Shown: positions 27,854 through 36,506, counted from the stretch's first letter. The stretch: 64,000 nucleotides of DNA from Pricia mediterranea (GCF_032248455.1 NZ_JAVTTP010000001.1:1240001-1304000), one strand, 5' to 3'. The notes: generated by a model from the letters alone, not told the origin. A program made the numbers and translations.

Positions 27854-29086
27854 TCATTCTGCTTCTCTTACGGCCAATTGCAGAAATTGAAGGTCTTTCC
27901 AAAAATCGGGATAGGATTTTGACACTACTTCGGCATCATTGATGTACAGGGATGTCTTTAAGGCCAAAGGTGCAAAGGCCATCGCCATTCTATGGTCGTT
28001 ATAGGTGTCAATAGCCACATCTTTTTTTAATGTGGACGACGGCATGAGGGTCAGTGTTTTATCCGTTACCGAAATATTGGCTCCCATTTTGCCGAGTTCC
28101 GTATGTAGGGCCTCGAGCCTATCGGTTTCCTTGATCTTGAGGGTATGGAGTCCGGTTAAATGGCACCCGACCCCCAGCCCGAAGCAGGTTGCGGCAATGG
28201 TCTGGGCAATATCGGGGGCATTGGCCAGGTCATACTGCAGTTCCTTCTGTTGGTGGTTCCCTATTTTTTTAAGGAGGATGTGGGTGTCGGAAAAGGAAGT
28301 TTGAACTCCAAAATCCTCATAAATATCGGCAAGTACGCTATCGCCCTGCAAACTGTTCTTCTTGTACGCGGATAGTTTGATTTCACTGCCTATTTCACAA
28401 AGGGCCAAAATACTATAGAAATAGGATGCGGAGCTCCAATCGGATTCCACCGTCAGAACGGTAGGTCGCACCATTGTTTTAGGTTCCACCTTTATGACAT
28501 TGCCTTTAAAGGAATTGACCGCCCCTATCTCGGATAAAAGGCCCAATGTCATTTTGATGTAGGGTACCGAGGTGATTTTTCCCACCAGTTCCAGCTCCAA
28601 CCCGTTTTCAAGACTGGGGGCTATCAAGAGCAGCGAGGAAATGTACTGGCTGCTGATATCCGCGGGAAGGCTGACTCGTCTTTCGTTCAATTTTTTTCCC
28701 TTGATCCGTATCGGGGGATAACCTTCGTTTTTCTCGTACTCAATATCCGAACCCAGCCTCCGTAGAGCCTCGACCAAAACCTTCACGGGCCGCTCGGTCA
28801 TCCGCTGGGAACCTGTCAGGGTAACGTCGGTGCCGGCTTGGGATGCGAAATAACCGGTCAAAAAACGCATGGCGGTACCGGCATGGTGAATATCGACTGT
28901 ACCCTTCCTGGTTTGCAATCCCATTTCCATAACCTTGGCGTCATCGGAATTGGATAGGTTTTTAATGCTAATATTTGGATATAGTGCGCGGAGCAACAGC
29001 GACCGATTGGATTCGCTTTTGGAGCCCGTGATTTCAATATCGGCTTTGATCAAACGATTAGGCGGTGTCGAAAGGTGTAGTTTCAA
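27854..29086 (-). CDS. aroA: 3-phosphoshikimate 1-carboxyvinyltransferase (EPSP synthase)
   Basis: A 410-residue enzyme of the shikimate pathway, joining shikimate 3-phosphate and PEP. Family motifs seen: ITGSKSESNRSLLLRAL (N-terminal Lys and Ser), HHAGTAMRFLTGYFAS, MTERPVKVLVEALRRLG, ADISSQYISSLLL, and DYNDHRMAMAFAPLAL (as YNDHRMAMA). In the N-terminal block Gly replaces the usual Leu-Pro, as in many Bacteroidota. It lies at the downstream end of the aromatic gene cluster. Purine-rich repeat DNA follows its stop codon. Confidence 0.93.
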   Translation of the reverse strand: MKLHLSTPPNRLIKADIEITGSKSESNRSLLLRALYPNISIKNLSNSDDAKVMEMGLQTRKGTVDIHHAGTAMRFLTGYFASQAGTDVTLTGSQRMTERPVKVLVEALRRLGSDIEYEKNEGYPPIRIKGKKLNERRVSLPADISSQYISSLLLIAPSLENGLELELVGKITSVPYIKMTLGLLSEIGAVNSFKGNVIKVEPKTMVRPTVLTVESDWSSASYFYSILALCEIGSEIKLSAYKKNSLQGDSVLADIYEDFGVQTSFSDTHILLKKIGNHQQKELQYDLANAPDIAQTIAATCFGLGVGCHLTGLHTLKIKETDRLEALHTELGKMGANISVTDKTLTLMPSSTLKKDVAIDTYNDHRMAMAFAPLALKTSLYINDAEVVSKSYPDFWKDLQFLQLAVREAE

Positions 29087-29292
29087 GATGCTATGGTTTT
29101 AAAGGTTTTACCGTAGATGGTTTTTATAATCTTAAAAGCCGATGGTCTCACAGCAAGTGTGCCACGGAAAAAGGACAAAAAGAGCAAGGAATAAAGACAA
29201 AAAAAAGGTTTTAGGGTGTGCAGGGATATGTGTCGATGGAAATACAAAGCAATAGAGGCCGTGAAAATACAAGACAACTGCGGGCATCGTAA

Positions 29293-29619
29293 CTACTTCA
29301 ACTTTTCATTGCCCTGATGCCGGTCATGGTCCCGTTTGGCTTTAAGGGCCAGTTTTTTGTCAAAGGCTTCTTGCAGATCGATGTCCGTTTGGTTGGCGAG
29401 ACATAGGACAACAAAGAGCACGTCGGCCAGTTCCTCGCCCAAGTCCTTGTCCCTATCGGAGTCCTTTTCGCTCTGTTCGCCGTATCTACGGGCAATAATA
29501 CGTGCCACTTCCCCGACCTCCTCGGTCAGTTGTGCCATATTGGTCAACTCGTTGAAGTAGCGCACCCCGTGCGCCTTGATCCAATCATCTACGTCTTGCT
29601 GTGCCTTTGTAATACTCAT
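29293..29619 (-). CDS. MazG-like nucleotide pyrophosphohydrolase
   Basis: A 108-residue all-alpha NTP pyrophosphatase. It shows the metal-binding pattern EEVGEVARIIARRYGEQ and, further on, DLGEELADVLFVVLCLANQTDIDL (EExxE...ExxD). Small MazG-type enzymes like this clear non-canonical nucleotides. It stands between dtd and aroA in the same strand, with no functional link to aromatic synthesis that I can name. Confidence 0.88.
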   Translation of the reverse strand: MSITKAQQDVDDWIKAHGVRYFNELTNMAQLTEEVGEVARIIARRYGEQSEKDSDRDKDLGEELADVLFVVLCLANQTDIDLQEAFDKKLALKAKRDHDRHQGNEKLK

Positions 29620-29724
29620 TTACCGTGCTTTATGATGCTCTCCCGTGTTTATGGGGCGCTGATTAGCTTGTCTTGATAGTGCTCGTTGCTTTCAGTTTCC
29701 ATTTTTCCGTCTTCCTGACGCTCA

Positions 29725-30177
29725 TTACTCCCTGTTCTTGGTATCGATAAGTATGGTCACTGGACCATCGTTAAGCAGCTGCACTTTCATATCGGCCCCG
29801 AATACTCCCGTACCTACTTGCTTTCGTAGATCATTTTCTATCCGGGCAATAAAATCCTTGTAGAGCGGAACCGCCACCTCGGGCTTTGCCGCCTTGATGT
29901 AGGAGGGCCGATTCCCCTTTTTGACAGAGGCGTGCAGGGTGAACTGACTTACAACGATGGCATCGCCCCCAATGTCGATTACCGAATCGTTCATCACGCC
30001 CTCGGAATCGTTAAAAATCCTGAGGTGGACAATTTTTCGGGACAGCCATTCGATATCCTCCTGGGTATCCGCATCTTCAATTCCCAATAACACCAATAGC
30101 CCGCTCCCAATTTCGGAAATGATTTTTCCCTCCACGGTTACACTTGCCTCGGATACCCTTTGGATTACTGCTTTCAT
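29725..30177 (-). CDS. dtd: D-aminoacyl-tRNA deacylase
   Basis: A 150-residue homodimeric enzyme that frees D-amino acids (classically D-Tyr) from tRNA. Family motifs are MKAVIQRVSEASVTVEG at the start, VVSQFTLHASVKKGNRPSY (SQFTL) in the middle and GVFGADMKVQLLNDGPVTI (the cross-subunit Gly-Pro motif is here NDGPVT). Its position behind rsgA in the aromatic amino acid cluster is suggestive, because D-Tyr and D-Phe are classic substrates of the family, but co-expression is only inferred. Confidence 0.95.
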   Translation of the reverse strand: MKAVIQRVSEASVTVEGKIISEIGSGLLVLLGIEDADTQEDIEWLSRKIVHLRIFNDSEGVMNDSVIDIGGDAIVVSQFTLHASVKKGNRPSYIKAAKPEVAVPLYKDFIARIENDLRKQVGTGVFGADMKVQLLNDGPVTILIDTKNRE

Positions 30178-30253
30178 TAAAATCGATCACTATATGAAAC
30201 CGCCTACCGATTAACTGTGGCCCTATTGCCAAAACCTACGACAGAAAGATTTA

Positions 30254-31207
30254 TCAACTATTTTTTCCGTGAATGTCTATCCTATAATTGTCTTCCTCTC
30301 CCGTAATCATTTGCACGTAGCTTCGGTATCGGCTCCACGCCACCTCTCCTTCCTCAAGCGCCTCTTTAACGGCACATTCAGGTTCGTTCAGATGCAGGCA
30401 ATTGTTGAATTTGCAATTCTCTTTCAACGCGAAGAACTCGCGAAAATAATCACCGATCTCATCCTTGTCCATATCCACTACCCCAAAGCCTTTGATACCC
30501 GGGGTATCGATAATCCGCCCCCCGAAACTCAGGTCGAACATTTCAGGGAAGGTGGTGGTATGCTGCCCTTGCAGGTGCTGCTCGGAAATTTCGGCGGTCT
30601 TAAGGTCCAAACTGGGCTCGAGGGTGTTGACCAAAGTAGATTTCCCCGCCCCGGAATGTCCCGCGAACATGCTGGTCTTGTCCCGCATCATCTGCCGTAC
30701 CTTTTCGACATTCTTACCGGTTAAGGCGGAGATACCGATACACGTATATCCGATTTGGCGATAAAGGGCGGCCAAAAATTTGATTTCGGCCAGTTCTTCG
30801 CTATCATAGGTATCCGTTTTATTGAACAACAGTACTGCAGCCACGTCATACGCCTCCGCCGTGGCCAGAAAACGATCGATAAACAAGGGATAGGTCGTAG
30901 GATTGTTTAGCGTTACCAGTAAAAAAACCTGATCGAGATTGGCGGCAATGATGTGGGTCCGTTTTGAGAGCTTGACCGATTTTCGAACAATGTAGTTTTT
31001 CCGGTCCGCTATGGCCGAAATCGTACCAAAGCGCTCGTCCCCCAATTCTTCGATTTCGAATTCGACGACATCGCCTACGGCAATGGGGTTGGTACTTTGT
31101 ATACCCTGAATTCGAAACTTTCCCTTGATCCGGCAATCGACAAAGTCACCGTTCTCCGTCTTAACGCTGTACCAACTCCCCGTTGACCTGTAAACGGTTC
31201 CCTTCAT
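30254..31207 (-). CDS. rsgA: Ribosome small-subunit-dependent GTPase A
   Basis: A 317-residue circularly permuted GTPase in late 30S subunit assembly. An OB-fold N-terminus (MKGTVYRSTGSWYSVKTENGDFVDCRIKGKF is the region) leads to LFNKTD (G4), ISALTGKN (G5), AGHSGAGKSTLVNTL (G1) and DTPGIKGFGV (G3), in permuted order. The C-terminal zinc knuckle is CKFNNCLHLNEPECAV. All elements are intact. It starts 52 bp after the aroG-CM stop. Confidence 0.95.
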   Translation of the reverse strand: MKGTVYRSTGSWYSVKTENGDFVDCRIKGKFRIQGIQSTNPIAVGDVVEFEIEELGDERFGTISAIADRKNYIVRKSVKLSKRTHIIAANLDQVFLLVTLNNPTTYPLFIDRFLATAEAYDVAAVLLFNKTDTYDSEELAEIKFLAALYRQIGYTCIGISALTGKNVEKVRQMMRDKTSMFAGHSGAGKSTLVNTLEPSLDLKTAEISEQHLQGQHTTTFPEMFDLSFGGRIIDTPGIKGFGVVDMDKDEIGDYFREFFALKENCKFNNCLHLNEPECAVKEALEEGEVAWSRYRSYVQMITGEEDNYRIDIHGKNS

Positions 31208-31258
31208 ACCGTCAACTTGTTGGTACCAACGGAGACAGCTCGCCCGTATTTTTTGGGA

Positions 31259-32341
31259 CTATGCATGTATTATTTTTTCCTGATGATTGATCGATTCCTG
31301 GTGGATGGCCTTAAAGAGTTTCAGAATAAATTCTTCACTAAGTCCTTTGGACTCCCCTTCCAAAATCATGGCCCCCAAGATCTCGTTCCACCGGGTCGTT
31401 TGTAAAACAGCGACGTTCCGTTCTTTTTTCAAGGCTCCGATACCGTCGGAAATCTTCATTCGTTTCCCCATGGTTTCGATAATCTGATGGTCGAGCACAT
31501 CGATCTGGGCCCGCAGATTGCTTAATTTGGTATTGTATTCCGCTGCGGGCGAGGTTTCCTTACGGATACGCAAATCTTCCATAATCTGCACCAAACGACT
31601 GGGGGTCACCTGCTGGGCGGCATCGCTCCAGGCGTTATCGGGATCGTGATGGGTTTCGATCATCAGCCCGTCGAAATTCAGATCCAAAGCGGTCTGCGAC
31701 ACGTCGAAAACCATATCGCGCTTTCCGGTGATGTGCGACGGATCGTTGATGATCGGCAGATCGGGGAAGCGGGTCTGTAGGTCGATGGCCAGTTGCCATT
31801 CGGGAATGTTCCGGTATTTGGTCTTTTCATAGGTGGAAAAACCCCTATGGATGACGCCCAGTTTTGCAATGTTTGCCGTATGTAGGCGCTCAACGGCCCC
31901 TAACCATAAGGAAAGATCAGGGTTTACGGGATTTTTGATCAGCACCACCTTGTCCGTTCCTTCCAGGGCGTCGGCGATTTCCTGAACGATAAAGGGACTC
32001 ACCGTTGACCTTGCCCCGATCCATAAGAGGTCGATGTCGTGCTCCAATGCCAGCTCGACATGGGCACGGTTGGCCACCTCGGTCGCGGTCTTCATCCCCG
32101 TTTCCTCTTTGACCCTTTGCAACCACTTCAGGCCGAGCGAACCAACCCCTTCAAAATTCCCGGGACGGGTACGCGGCTTCCAAATGCCTGCACGGTAGTA
32201 GTTGACATCGGTGTCTTTTAGACTTTGGGCTATGCCCATAACTTGTTCTTCGGTCTCCGCACTGCACGGTCCCGCGATTACCAGCGGGTGGTCTAGGTTC
32301 ATGTCGTCTAACCACGACCTCATTTGTTTGTTGTTCTCCAT
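31259..32341 (-). CDS. Bifunctional DAHP synthase / chorismate mutase
   Basis: A 360-residue fusion. Residues about 1-255 form a DAHP synthase of the KDPG-aldolase (I-beta) type: LVIAGPCSAETEEQV, YRAGIWKPRTRPGNFEG, LLWIGARSTVSPF, VLIKNPVNPDLSLW and IINDPSHITGKRD. Residues about 270-360 form an AroQ chorismate mutase (LSNLRAQIDVLDHQIIETMGKRM, IGALKKERNV, ILKLFKAIHQESI). It thus catalyses the first step and the Phe/Tyr branch step. This fusion is usual in Bacteroidota. It lies behind tyrA in the cluster controlled by the pheA-upstream attenuator. Confidence 0.95.
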   Translation of the reverse strand: MENNKQMRSWLDDMNLDHPLVIAGPCSAETEEQVMGIAQSLKDTDVNYYRAGIWKPRTRPGNFEGVGSLGLKWLQRVKEETGMKTATEVANRAHVELALEHDIDLLWIGARSTVSPFIVQEIADALEGTDKVVLIKNPVNPDLSLWLGAVERLHTANIAKLGVIHRGFSTYEKTKYRNIPEWQLAIDLQTRFPDLPIINDPSHITGKRDMVFDVSQTALDLNFDGLMIETHHDPDNAWSDAAQQVTPSRLVQIMEDLRIRKETSPAAEYNTKLSNLRAQIDVLDHQIIETMGKRMKISDGIGALKKERNVAVLQTTRWNEILGAMILEGESKGLSEEFILKLFKAIHQESINHQEKIIHA

Positions 32342-32454
32342 AGTTTGATTAATTTAATCTTTGGACAAGAAGACGGAAAGCATAAAGAAGAATGATGTTA
32401 ACATCTAGTCTTTGCTCCTTCCTCTTTTAGTCCCTGTTATTCTAGTGCTTGCTT

Positions 32455-32499
32455 ATTCTTTTAGTCCTTATTCTTTTAGTCCTTATTCCTTTCGTCCTT
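32455..32499. repeat. Three tandem 15-bp units between tyrA and aroG-CM
   Basis: Two perfect copies of ATTCTTTTAGTCCTT (32455-32469, 32470-32484) and one variant ATTCCTTTCGTCCTT (32485-32499), in a gap that is similar pyrimidine-rich DNA from about 32405 to 32524. The same unit type occurs at 54761-54858. Confidence 0.8.
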
Positions 32500-32524
32500 C
32501 TTCATTCTGTCATTCCTCCCTTCG

Positions 32525-33391
32525 TCATTTCCCCATACTGTTCAAAGGTATCCCTTTTAAAATTTCCTTGATCCGGTTAGTGTCGTTCATTTCATGAAAA
32601 ATGCCTTCGTAATCTTCATCTTCAAGCAGTTGTTTGAACTCCTGCAGGTTTTGGATGTACTCGTTCAGCGTATCCAAAACATTATCCCTATTGTGCTTGA
32701 AAATGGGGGTCCACATGGCGGGGGAGCTTTTGGCCAGGCGTACGGTACTTTCGAAACCACTGCCCGCCATGTCAAAGATATCGCGTTCGTTCTTTTCTTT
32801 GTCGATAACGGTCTTCCCCAACATAAACGAGCTGATATGTGACAGATGCGACACATAGGCGATGTGCTTGTCGTGCGCTTCGGGATTCATATAGCGGATG
32901 CGCATGCCCATTTCCTGAAAGATTTCCAACGCCTTTCCCTGTAATTTGAAGGCCGTTCGCTCGATCTCACAGATGATATTGGTCTTGCCCGCATACAAAT
33001 TTTCTATGGCCGCGGACGGTCCTGAAAATTCCGTTCCCGCAATCGGATGCGCCGATAGATAGTTTCTTCGCTTCGGATGGTCGGCAAGCGTTTTACAGAC
33101 CAAGCTTTTGGTCGAGCCGCCATCAAGCACGACACAATCGTCGTTCACGGCATCGAGGACTTTAGGAAGCTCCTGTACCATAGCATCCACGGGCACGGTA
33201 ACGATGACCATATCGGCAATGTCCAATTCGTCATAGCTCGATCTTGCATCGATCAGGCCGAGGGACAAGGCCTCCTCTTCGTGGGATGGATCGATATCTA
33301 TGCCATAGATCTTAGACTCCGGCCGAAGGCGTTTGAGGTCCTTGGCGAAGGAGCCCCCGATCAAACCGATACCGATGATAAAAATGTTCAT
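32525..33391 (-). CDS. tyrA: Prephenate dehydrogenase
   Basis: A 288-residue NAD(P)-dependent dehydrogenase making 4-hydroxyphenylpyruvate. The dinucleotide site is MNIFIIGIGLIGGSFAKDL; further motifs are DGGSTKS, YLSAHPIAGTEFSGP (catalytic His) and HDKHIAYVSHLSHISSFML. No chorismate mutase or ACT domain is attached; mutase activity comes from the next gene. It lies in the order pheA, aminotransferase, tyrA, aroG-CM. Confidence 0.94.
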   Translation of the reverse strand: MNIFIIGIGLIGGSFAKDLKRLRPESKIYGIDIDPSHEEEALSLGLIDARSSYDELDIADMVIVTVPVDAMVQELPKVLDAVNDDCVVLDGGSTKSLVCKTLADHPKRRNYLSAHPIAGTEFSGPSAAIENLYAGKTNIICEIERTAFKLQGKALEIFQEMGMRIRYMNPEAHDKHIAYVSHLSHISSFMLGKTVIDKEKNERDIFDMAGSGFESTVRLAKSSPAMWTPIFKHNRDNVLDTLNEYIQNLQEFKQLLEDEDYEGIFHEMNDTNRIKEILKGIPLNSMGK

Positions 33392-33628
33392 TTTTCTTGT
33401 TTAATGATAAAAGGAATTCAGATTAAAAACTTTTGTTTCTTTTCACTTTGTACGTATCCCATTTTACGACACTTAGTTCGGAAAACTCCTCACTCTATTT
33501 AATTCCTGTTTATTTTGATTTTAGGAACGTTTTAAATTTTGTCAATTATTTTTAGGGGCCTTTTTTGTTCAACCGTCATTGCTCATTCCGTCCTTCCTCC
33601 TTTAGCCCTTCCTAATTTCACCCGAGAT

Positions 33629-34786
33629 CTAAAACCTCCCGATCGCTTCCCGGATATTTTCCTCCGTTACACAAAGGGAAAGCCGAATGTACCCCTCGCC
33701 GTTGCTCCCGAAAATTGTTCCCGGGGCAATAAAAATATCCTTCTCGTATAAAATTTCATCTATAAACGTCTCCGCAGGTTTACTTCCTTCGGGCAATTTG
33801 GCCCAAACGAACATCCCGACGGCTTCTCGATCATACGTACACTGCAACTTGTCGACCAGTTCAAAAATCAGGTTTCTTCTTTCCCTATATATAGTATTCA
33901 ACCCGTCGAACCATTCTTGCAGGCTTTGCAGGGCGGTAATCGCCCCTTTTTGGATGCCATAGAACATTCCCGAATCCATATTGCTCTTTACCTTTAGCAC
34001 GGCCTCTAGATGTTCCGCGCTGCCCAATACCATCCCGACGCGCCATCCGGCCATATTAAAGGTCTTACTGAGGGAATTCAGTTCCAAGGCGACCTCCTTT
34101 GCGCCCTCAACGGACAAAAGGCTGGTCGGCGCCTCGTTCAGCACAAAACTATAGGGATTATCGTTGACCAGCAGAATAGCGTTTTTTCGCGCAAAGGCGA
34201 CCAAACGTGCGAGCTGTTGGGTGTCGGCCGTAGCCCCGGTCGGCATATGCGGATAACCGACCCACATGATTTTTACCTTGGATAGGTCTTCTTGTTGTAG
34301 AACATCCAGATCGGGAAACCATCCATTTTCTTCGGACAGGTCATAATATTTGGGTACCGCATCCACCAATTTGGTGACAGAGGTATAGGTTGGATAGCCC
34401 GGATTGGGAATCAGCACCTCGTCCCCCGGATTTAAAAAGGCCAGGCTGATATGCATGATACCCTCCTTGGAACCCATCAGCGGTAGGATTTCTTTCGCCG
34501 GATCCACCTCGACCCCGAACCTCGTCGCGTAGAAGGTAGAAATAGCTTCCCGCAGCTGGGGAAGACCTTGATAACTTTGATACTGGTGCGCCCCTGCTTC
34601 CAGTACAGCGTTCTGCATGCTCTCTATGATCGGTTTTGAAGGGGCCAGATCGGGACTGCCGATGCCCATATTGATGATCGGACGACCTTCTGCGGCCAGC
34701 CCGCGCACCTCGCGCAATTTCTTTGAGAAATAATATTCCTCGACCGTTTGCAGGCGATCTGCAGTTGTTATTTCTGAAATTGTCAT
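33629..34786 (-). CDS. PLP-dependent aromatic aminotransferase (class I)
   Basis: A 385-residue fold-type I aminotransferase. The PLP lysine is in LNSLSKTFNMAGWRVGMVLG; other conserved parts are NPGYPTY, YPHMPTGAT (Pro-His-Met-Pro instead of the common NPTG), NDNPYSF and YIRLSLCVTEENI (substrate-carboxylate Arg). Its start overlaps the pheA stop by 4 bp, and tyrA follows, so it very likely transaminates phenylpyruvate and 4-hydroxyphenylpyruvate. By sequence alone it could also be a prephenate or other keto-acid aminotransferase. Confidence 0.86.
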   Translation of the reverse strand: MTISEITTADRLQTVEEYYFSKKLREVRGLAAEGRPIINMGIGSPDLAPSKPIIESMQNAVLEAGAHQYQSYQGLPQLREAISTFYATRFGVEVDPAKEILPLMGSKEGIMHISLAFLNPGDEVLIPNPGYPTYTSVTKLVDAVPKYYDLSEENGWFPDLDVLQQEDLSKVKIMWVGYPHMPTGATADTQQLARLVAFARKNAILLVNDNPYSFVLNEAPTSLLSVEGAKEVALELNSLSKTFNMAGWRVGMVLGSAEHLEAVLKVKSNMDSGMFYGIQKGAITALQSLQEWFDGLNTIYRERRNLIFELVDKLQCTYDREAVGMFVWAKLPEGSKPAETFIDEILYEKDIFIAPGTIFGSNGEGYIRLSLCVTEENIREAIGRF

Positions 34787-35610
34787 ATCCTTACATTTTT
34801 ATATTCCCCCAAAACCTTGAAATCTTCTGCCATGATGCCCAAAAGTGATTTTGCCTTGTCAAAATCTTTATAAGTATCAAAGGTCACATCGACGAAAAAA
34901 GCATATTTCCAAGGGGTCTCTATAATCGGCAGCGATTGTATCTTGGTCATGTTCATGTTGCAGTCGCTCATTACATTGAGCACTGTGGCCAGACTGCCGC
35001 GCTTATGGTCGGTGACAAAACGTACAGAAGCTTTATTTATCTCATCTTTGGGAATCAGCTTGTTTTTTGTACTTACAATGATAAAACGTGTCTCATTATT
35101 TTTAATGGTCTGAATTTGCGGTGCTACGATGTCCAAATCGTAGAGACTGGCAGCGACTTCCGGTGCAATGGCCGCAATATGGAACCACGTCTCCTCTTGT
35201 ATGCATTTTGCAGTTTCGGCGGTATCGACGTCCTCGACCATTTTTATATGGGGGTAATCACGGAAAAACTCCTTGCATTGCAACAAGGCCATAGGATGCG
35301 AACGAACCTCTTCGATATCTCCGATATTTTGGCCCTTCAGTACCATCAGGTTGTGGTTGATGTTCAAATAATGTTCCCCGATAATGTGAAGATCGTTGTG
35401 ATAGACCAGGGCATAGTTGGGAATGATGGAGCCTGCAATGGAATTCTCGATAGCCATTACGCCCATAGCTGCGGTTTTGTCCAATAGTCGATCGACTAGA
35501 TCGTCGAAAGACCTACTCTCTACCAAGTCGGTATCGTCGCCGAAATACTCCCGCACCACTTGGTGGTGGTTGGAGCCTTTAATACCCTGTATCGCAATTT
35601 TTTGTTTCAT
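34783..35610 (-). CDS. pheA: Prephenate dehydratase
   Basis: Converts prephenate to phenylpyruvate. I use the ATG at 35610 (275 residues; KIAIQGIKGSNHHQV), since the 13 residues of the longer frame to 35649 are unlike the family. The catalytic part has AIENSIAGSI and the region ETRFIIVST (Thr-Arg motif as NNETRFIIVS). A C-terminal ACT domain begins near KASVRFVTDHKRGSLATVLNVM, with Phe-binding character, so the enzyme is probably inhibited by Phe. It is the first gene after the attenuator at 35943-36067. Confidence 0.94.
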   Translation of the reverse strand: MKQKIAIQGIKGSNHHQVVREYFGDDTDLVESRSFDDLVDRLLDKTAAMGVMAIENSIAGSIIPNYALVYHNDLHIIGEHYLNINHNLMVLKGQNIGDIEEVRSHPMALLQCKEFFRDYPHIKMVEDVDTAETAKCIQEETWFHIAAIAPEVAASLYDLDIVAPQIQTIKNNETRFIIVSTKNKLIPKDEINKASVRFVTDHKRGSLATVLNVMSDCNMNMTKIQSLPIIETPWKYAFFVDVTFDTYKDFDKAKSLLGIMAEDFKVLGEYKNVRI

Positions 35611-35942
35611 AGTTGTTTTTCCCGCCCCTGTCGGGAGATAGTCCTCCATTTTTGCATAATGGCTGTATATTTTTTTGGTGCTCTAACCCTGAAAGCAGGC
35701 GTTGCATGATATTATTCTTTCGAACTGCGCTCTACTCGTACCTTTCGTCACTCTTTTGCCTTCCGCCATCCTTTTTCCTTTTTCTTTACGTCCTTTAGTC
35801 AAACTACATGTTTCCGTTTGTTTCACAGAAACAATCACAGAAGCTTTTTGCTTCCATGATTTAAATCCTGGCCTTGCTTTTCAATCGTTGCGACTTCCAG
35901 GTCCCAGACCTCTCTACCACATAAATTCTTAGAATGTCTTTC

Positions 35943-35969
35943 AAAAAAAAGTCCCGCATTATGCGGGAC
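35943..35969 (-). terminator. Attenuator terminator upstream of pheA
   Basis: On the minus strand GTCCCGCAT (35969-35961) and ATGCGGGAC (35959-35951) form a 9-bp stem, or about 7-8 bp with a realistic loop, followed at once by eight T (35950-35943). This is a textbook intrinsic terminator. It lies 333 bp before the pheA start and directly behind the leader peptide, so it should stop most transcripts unless an alternative fold forms. Confidence 0.9.
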
Positions 35970-35995
35970 CTTGTTTGTCTATATGTTCAAATATA

Positions 35996-36067
35996 TCACA
36001 ACAGTCCCGCTTCTCTTTTAAAAAAGAAGTAAAAAAAGGAACCGCTATAGAAATATTGCTTCGACAT
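35996..36067 (-). CDS. pheL-like: Phe/Tyr-rich leader peptide of the aromatic operon
   Basis: A 23-codon reading frame, ATG at 36067-36065 and TGA at 35998-35996. Residues 5-7 are Tyr-Phe-Tyr and residues 11-16 are Phe-Phe-Tyr-Phe-Phe-Phe: six Phe and three Tyr codons in 23. Directly after it comes the terminator at 35969-35943. Such a peptide is a sensor: ribosomes stall on these codons when charged tRNA-Phe or tRNA-Tyr is scarce. It is too short for routine gene finding. The symbol only marks analogy to proteobacterial pheA leaders; homology is not claimed. Confidence 0.88.
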   Translation of the reverse strand: MSKQYFYSGSFFYFFFKREAGLL

Positions 36068-36197
36068 GGTACACTTAAACTTGCGCTAAAGTAATAATTA
36101 TATTTTAAAAATGGGATTTGAAGGGATTTTTTTTATAAGTGGATGTAAAATAAATTCTGAAATGTTATAACATTGTTCCAACTTTAATTATTCATAA

Positions 36198-36464
36198 ATA
36201 AAAAAAACAAGGCCTTGCTTGGTCATATCCCCCAACGAAGCCAATAATAACCTGAATACGATTTTAAACGCGCCGATTACCTCGGCGATACGGAAGTTTC
36301 CCATGCGAATGGATATCGTATTAAAAAATAAAAGAGGTCAGATCGCGCTCGACCAAATGCGCTGCATCGATAAATCGAGATTATTCGAAAAGATTGATTT
36401 GCTGAACGGAGACCAGATTAAAAAACTTCGTTTACTTTTGAGGGAGTTTTTAATTGATGACTGA
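36198..36464 (+). pseudogene. Truncated MazF/PemK-family toxin gene
   Basis: The plus strand reads IKKTRPCLVISPNEANNN and continues through APITSAIRKFPMR, KNKRGQIALDQMRCIDKSRL to REFLIDD and a stop. This matches the middle and end of MazF/PemK endoribonucleases (KKTRPCVVISP, APIT, QIRTIDKxR). The N-terminal 15-20 residues are missing: an in-frame TAA at 36195-36197 stands just before the homologous part and no good start exists. No antitoxin gene is adjacent. It is most likely a dead relic; translation from the TTG at 36219 cannot be excluded but would lack the first strand. Confidence 0.65.
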
Positions 36465-36506
36465 GCACTCTTTGCAAGAATATTAAGTAAAGTATTTAAA
36501 CTCCAA

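Larger units (their letters stand above)
35943..36067 (-). promoter_or_regulatory. Transcription attenuator (leader, antiterminator, terminator)
   Basis: The last codons of the leader contain GCGGGAC (36010-36004), the same sequence as the 3' arm of the terminator. It can pair with the terminator's 5' arm GTCCCGC (35969-35963), a 7-bp antiterminator plus one G-U pair. The two folds exclude each other. A ribosome stalled in codons 5-14 leaves GCGGGAC free, so the antiterminator forms and pheA is read. A ribosome that finishes at the TGA covers it, so the terminator forms. This is the classic amino acid attenuation logic, read directly from the sequence. The upstream promoter is unclear; TACTTTAG near 36080 is one mismatch from TAnnTTTG. 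Confidence 0.85.

Noticed and set aside
27669-27902. Open frame of 77 codons on the minus strand overlapping the aroA end
   Set aside because: It is Ser/Pro/Phe/Arg-rich, built from the purine-rich repeat DNA behind aroA and has no family character.
29083-29277. Open frame of 64 codons between the MazG-like gene and aroA
   Set aside because: No recognisable start context, skewed composition and no family resemblance; treated as chance.
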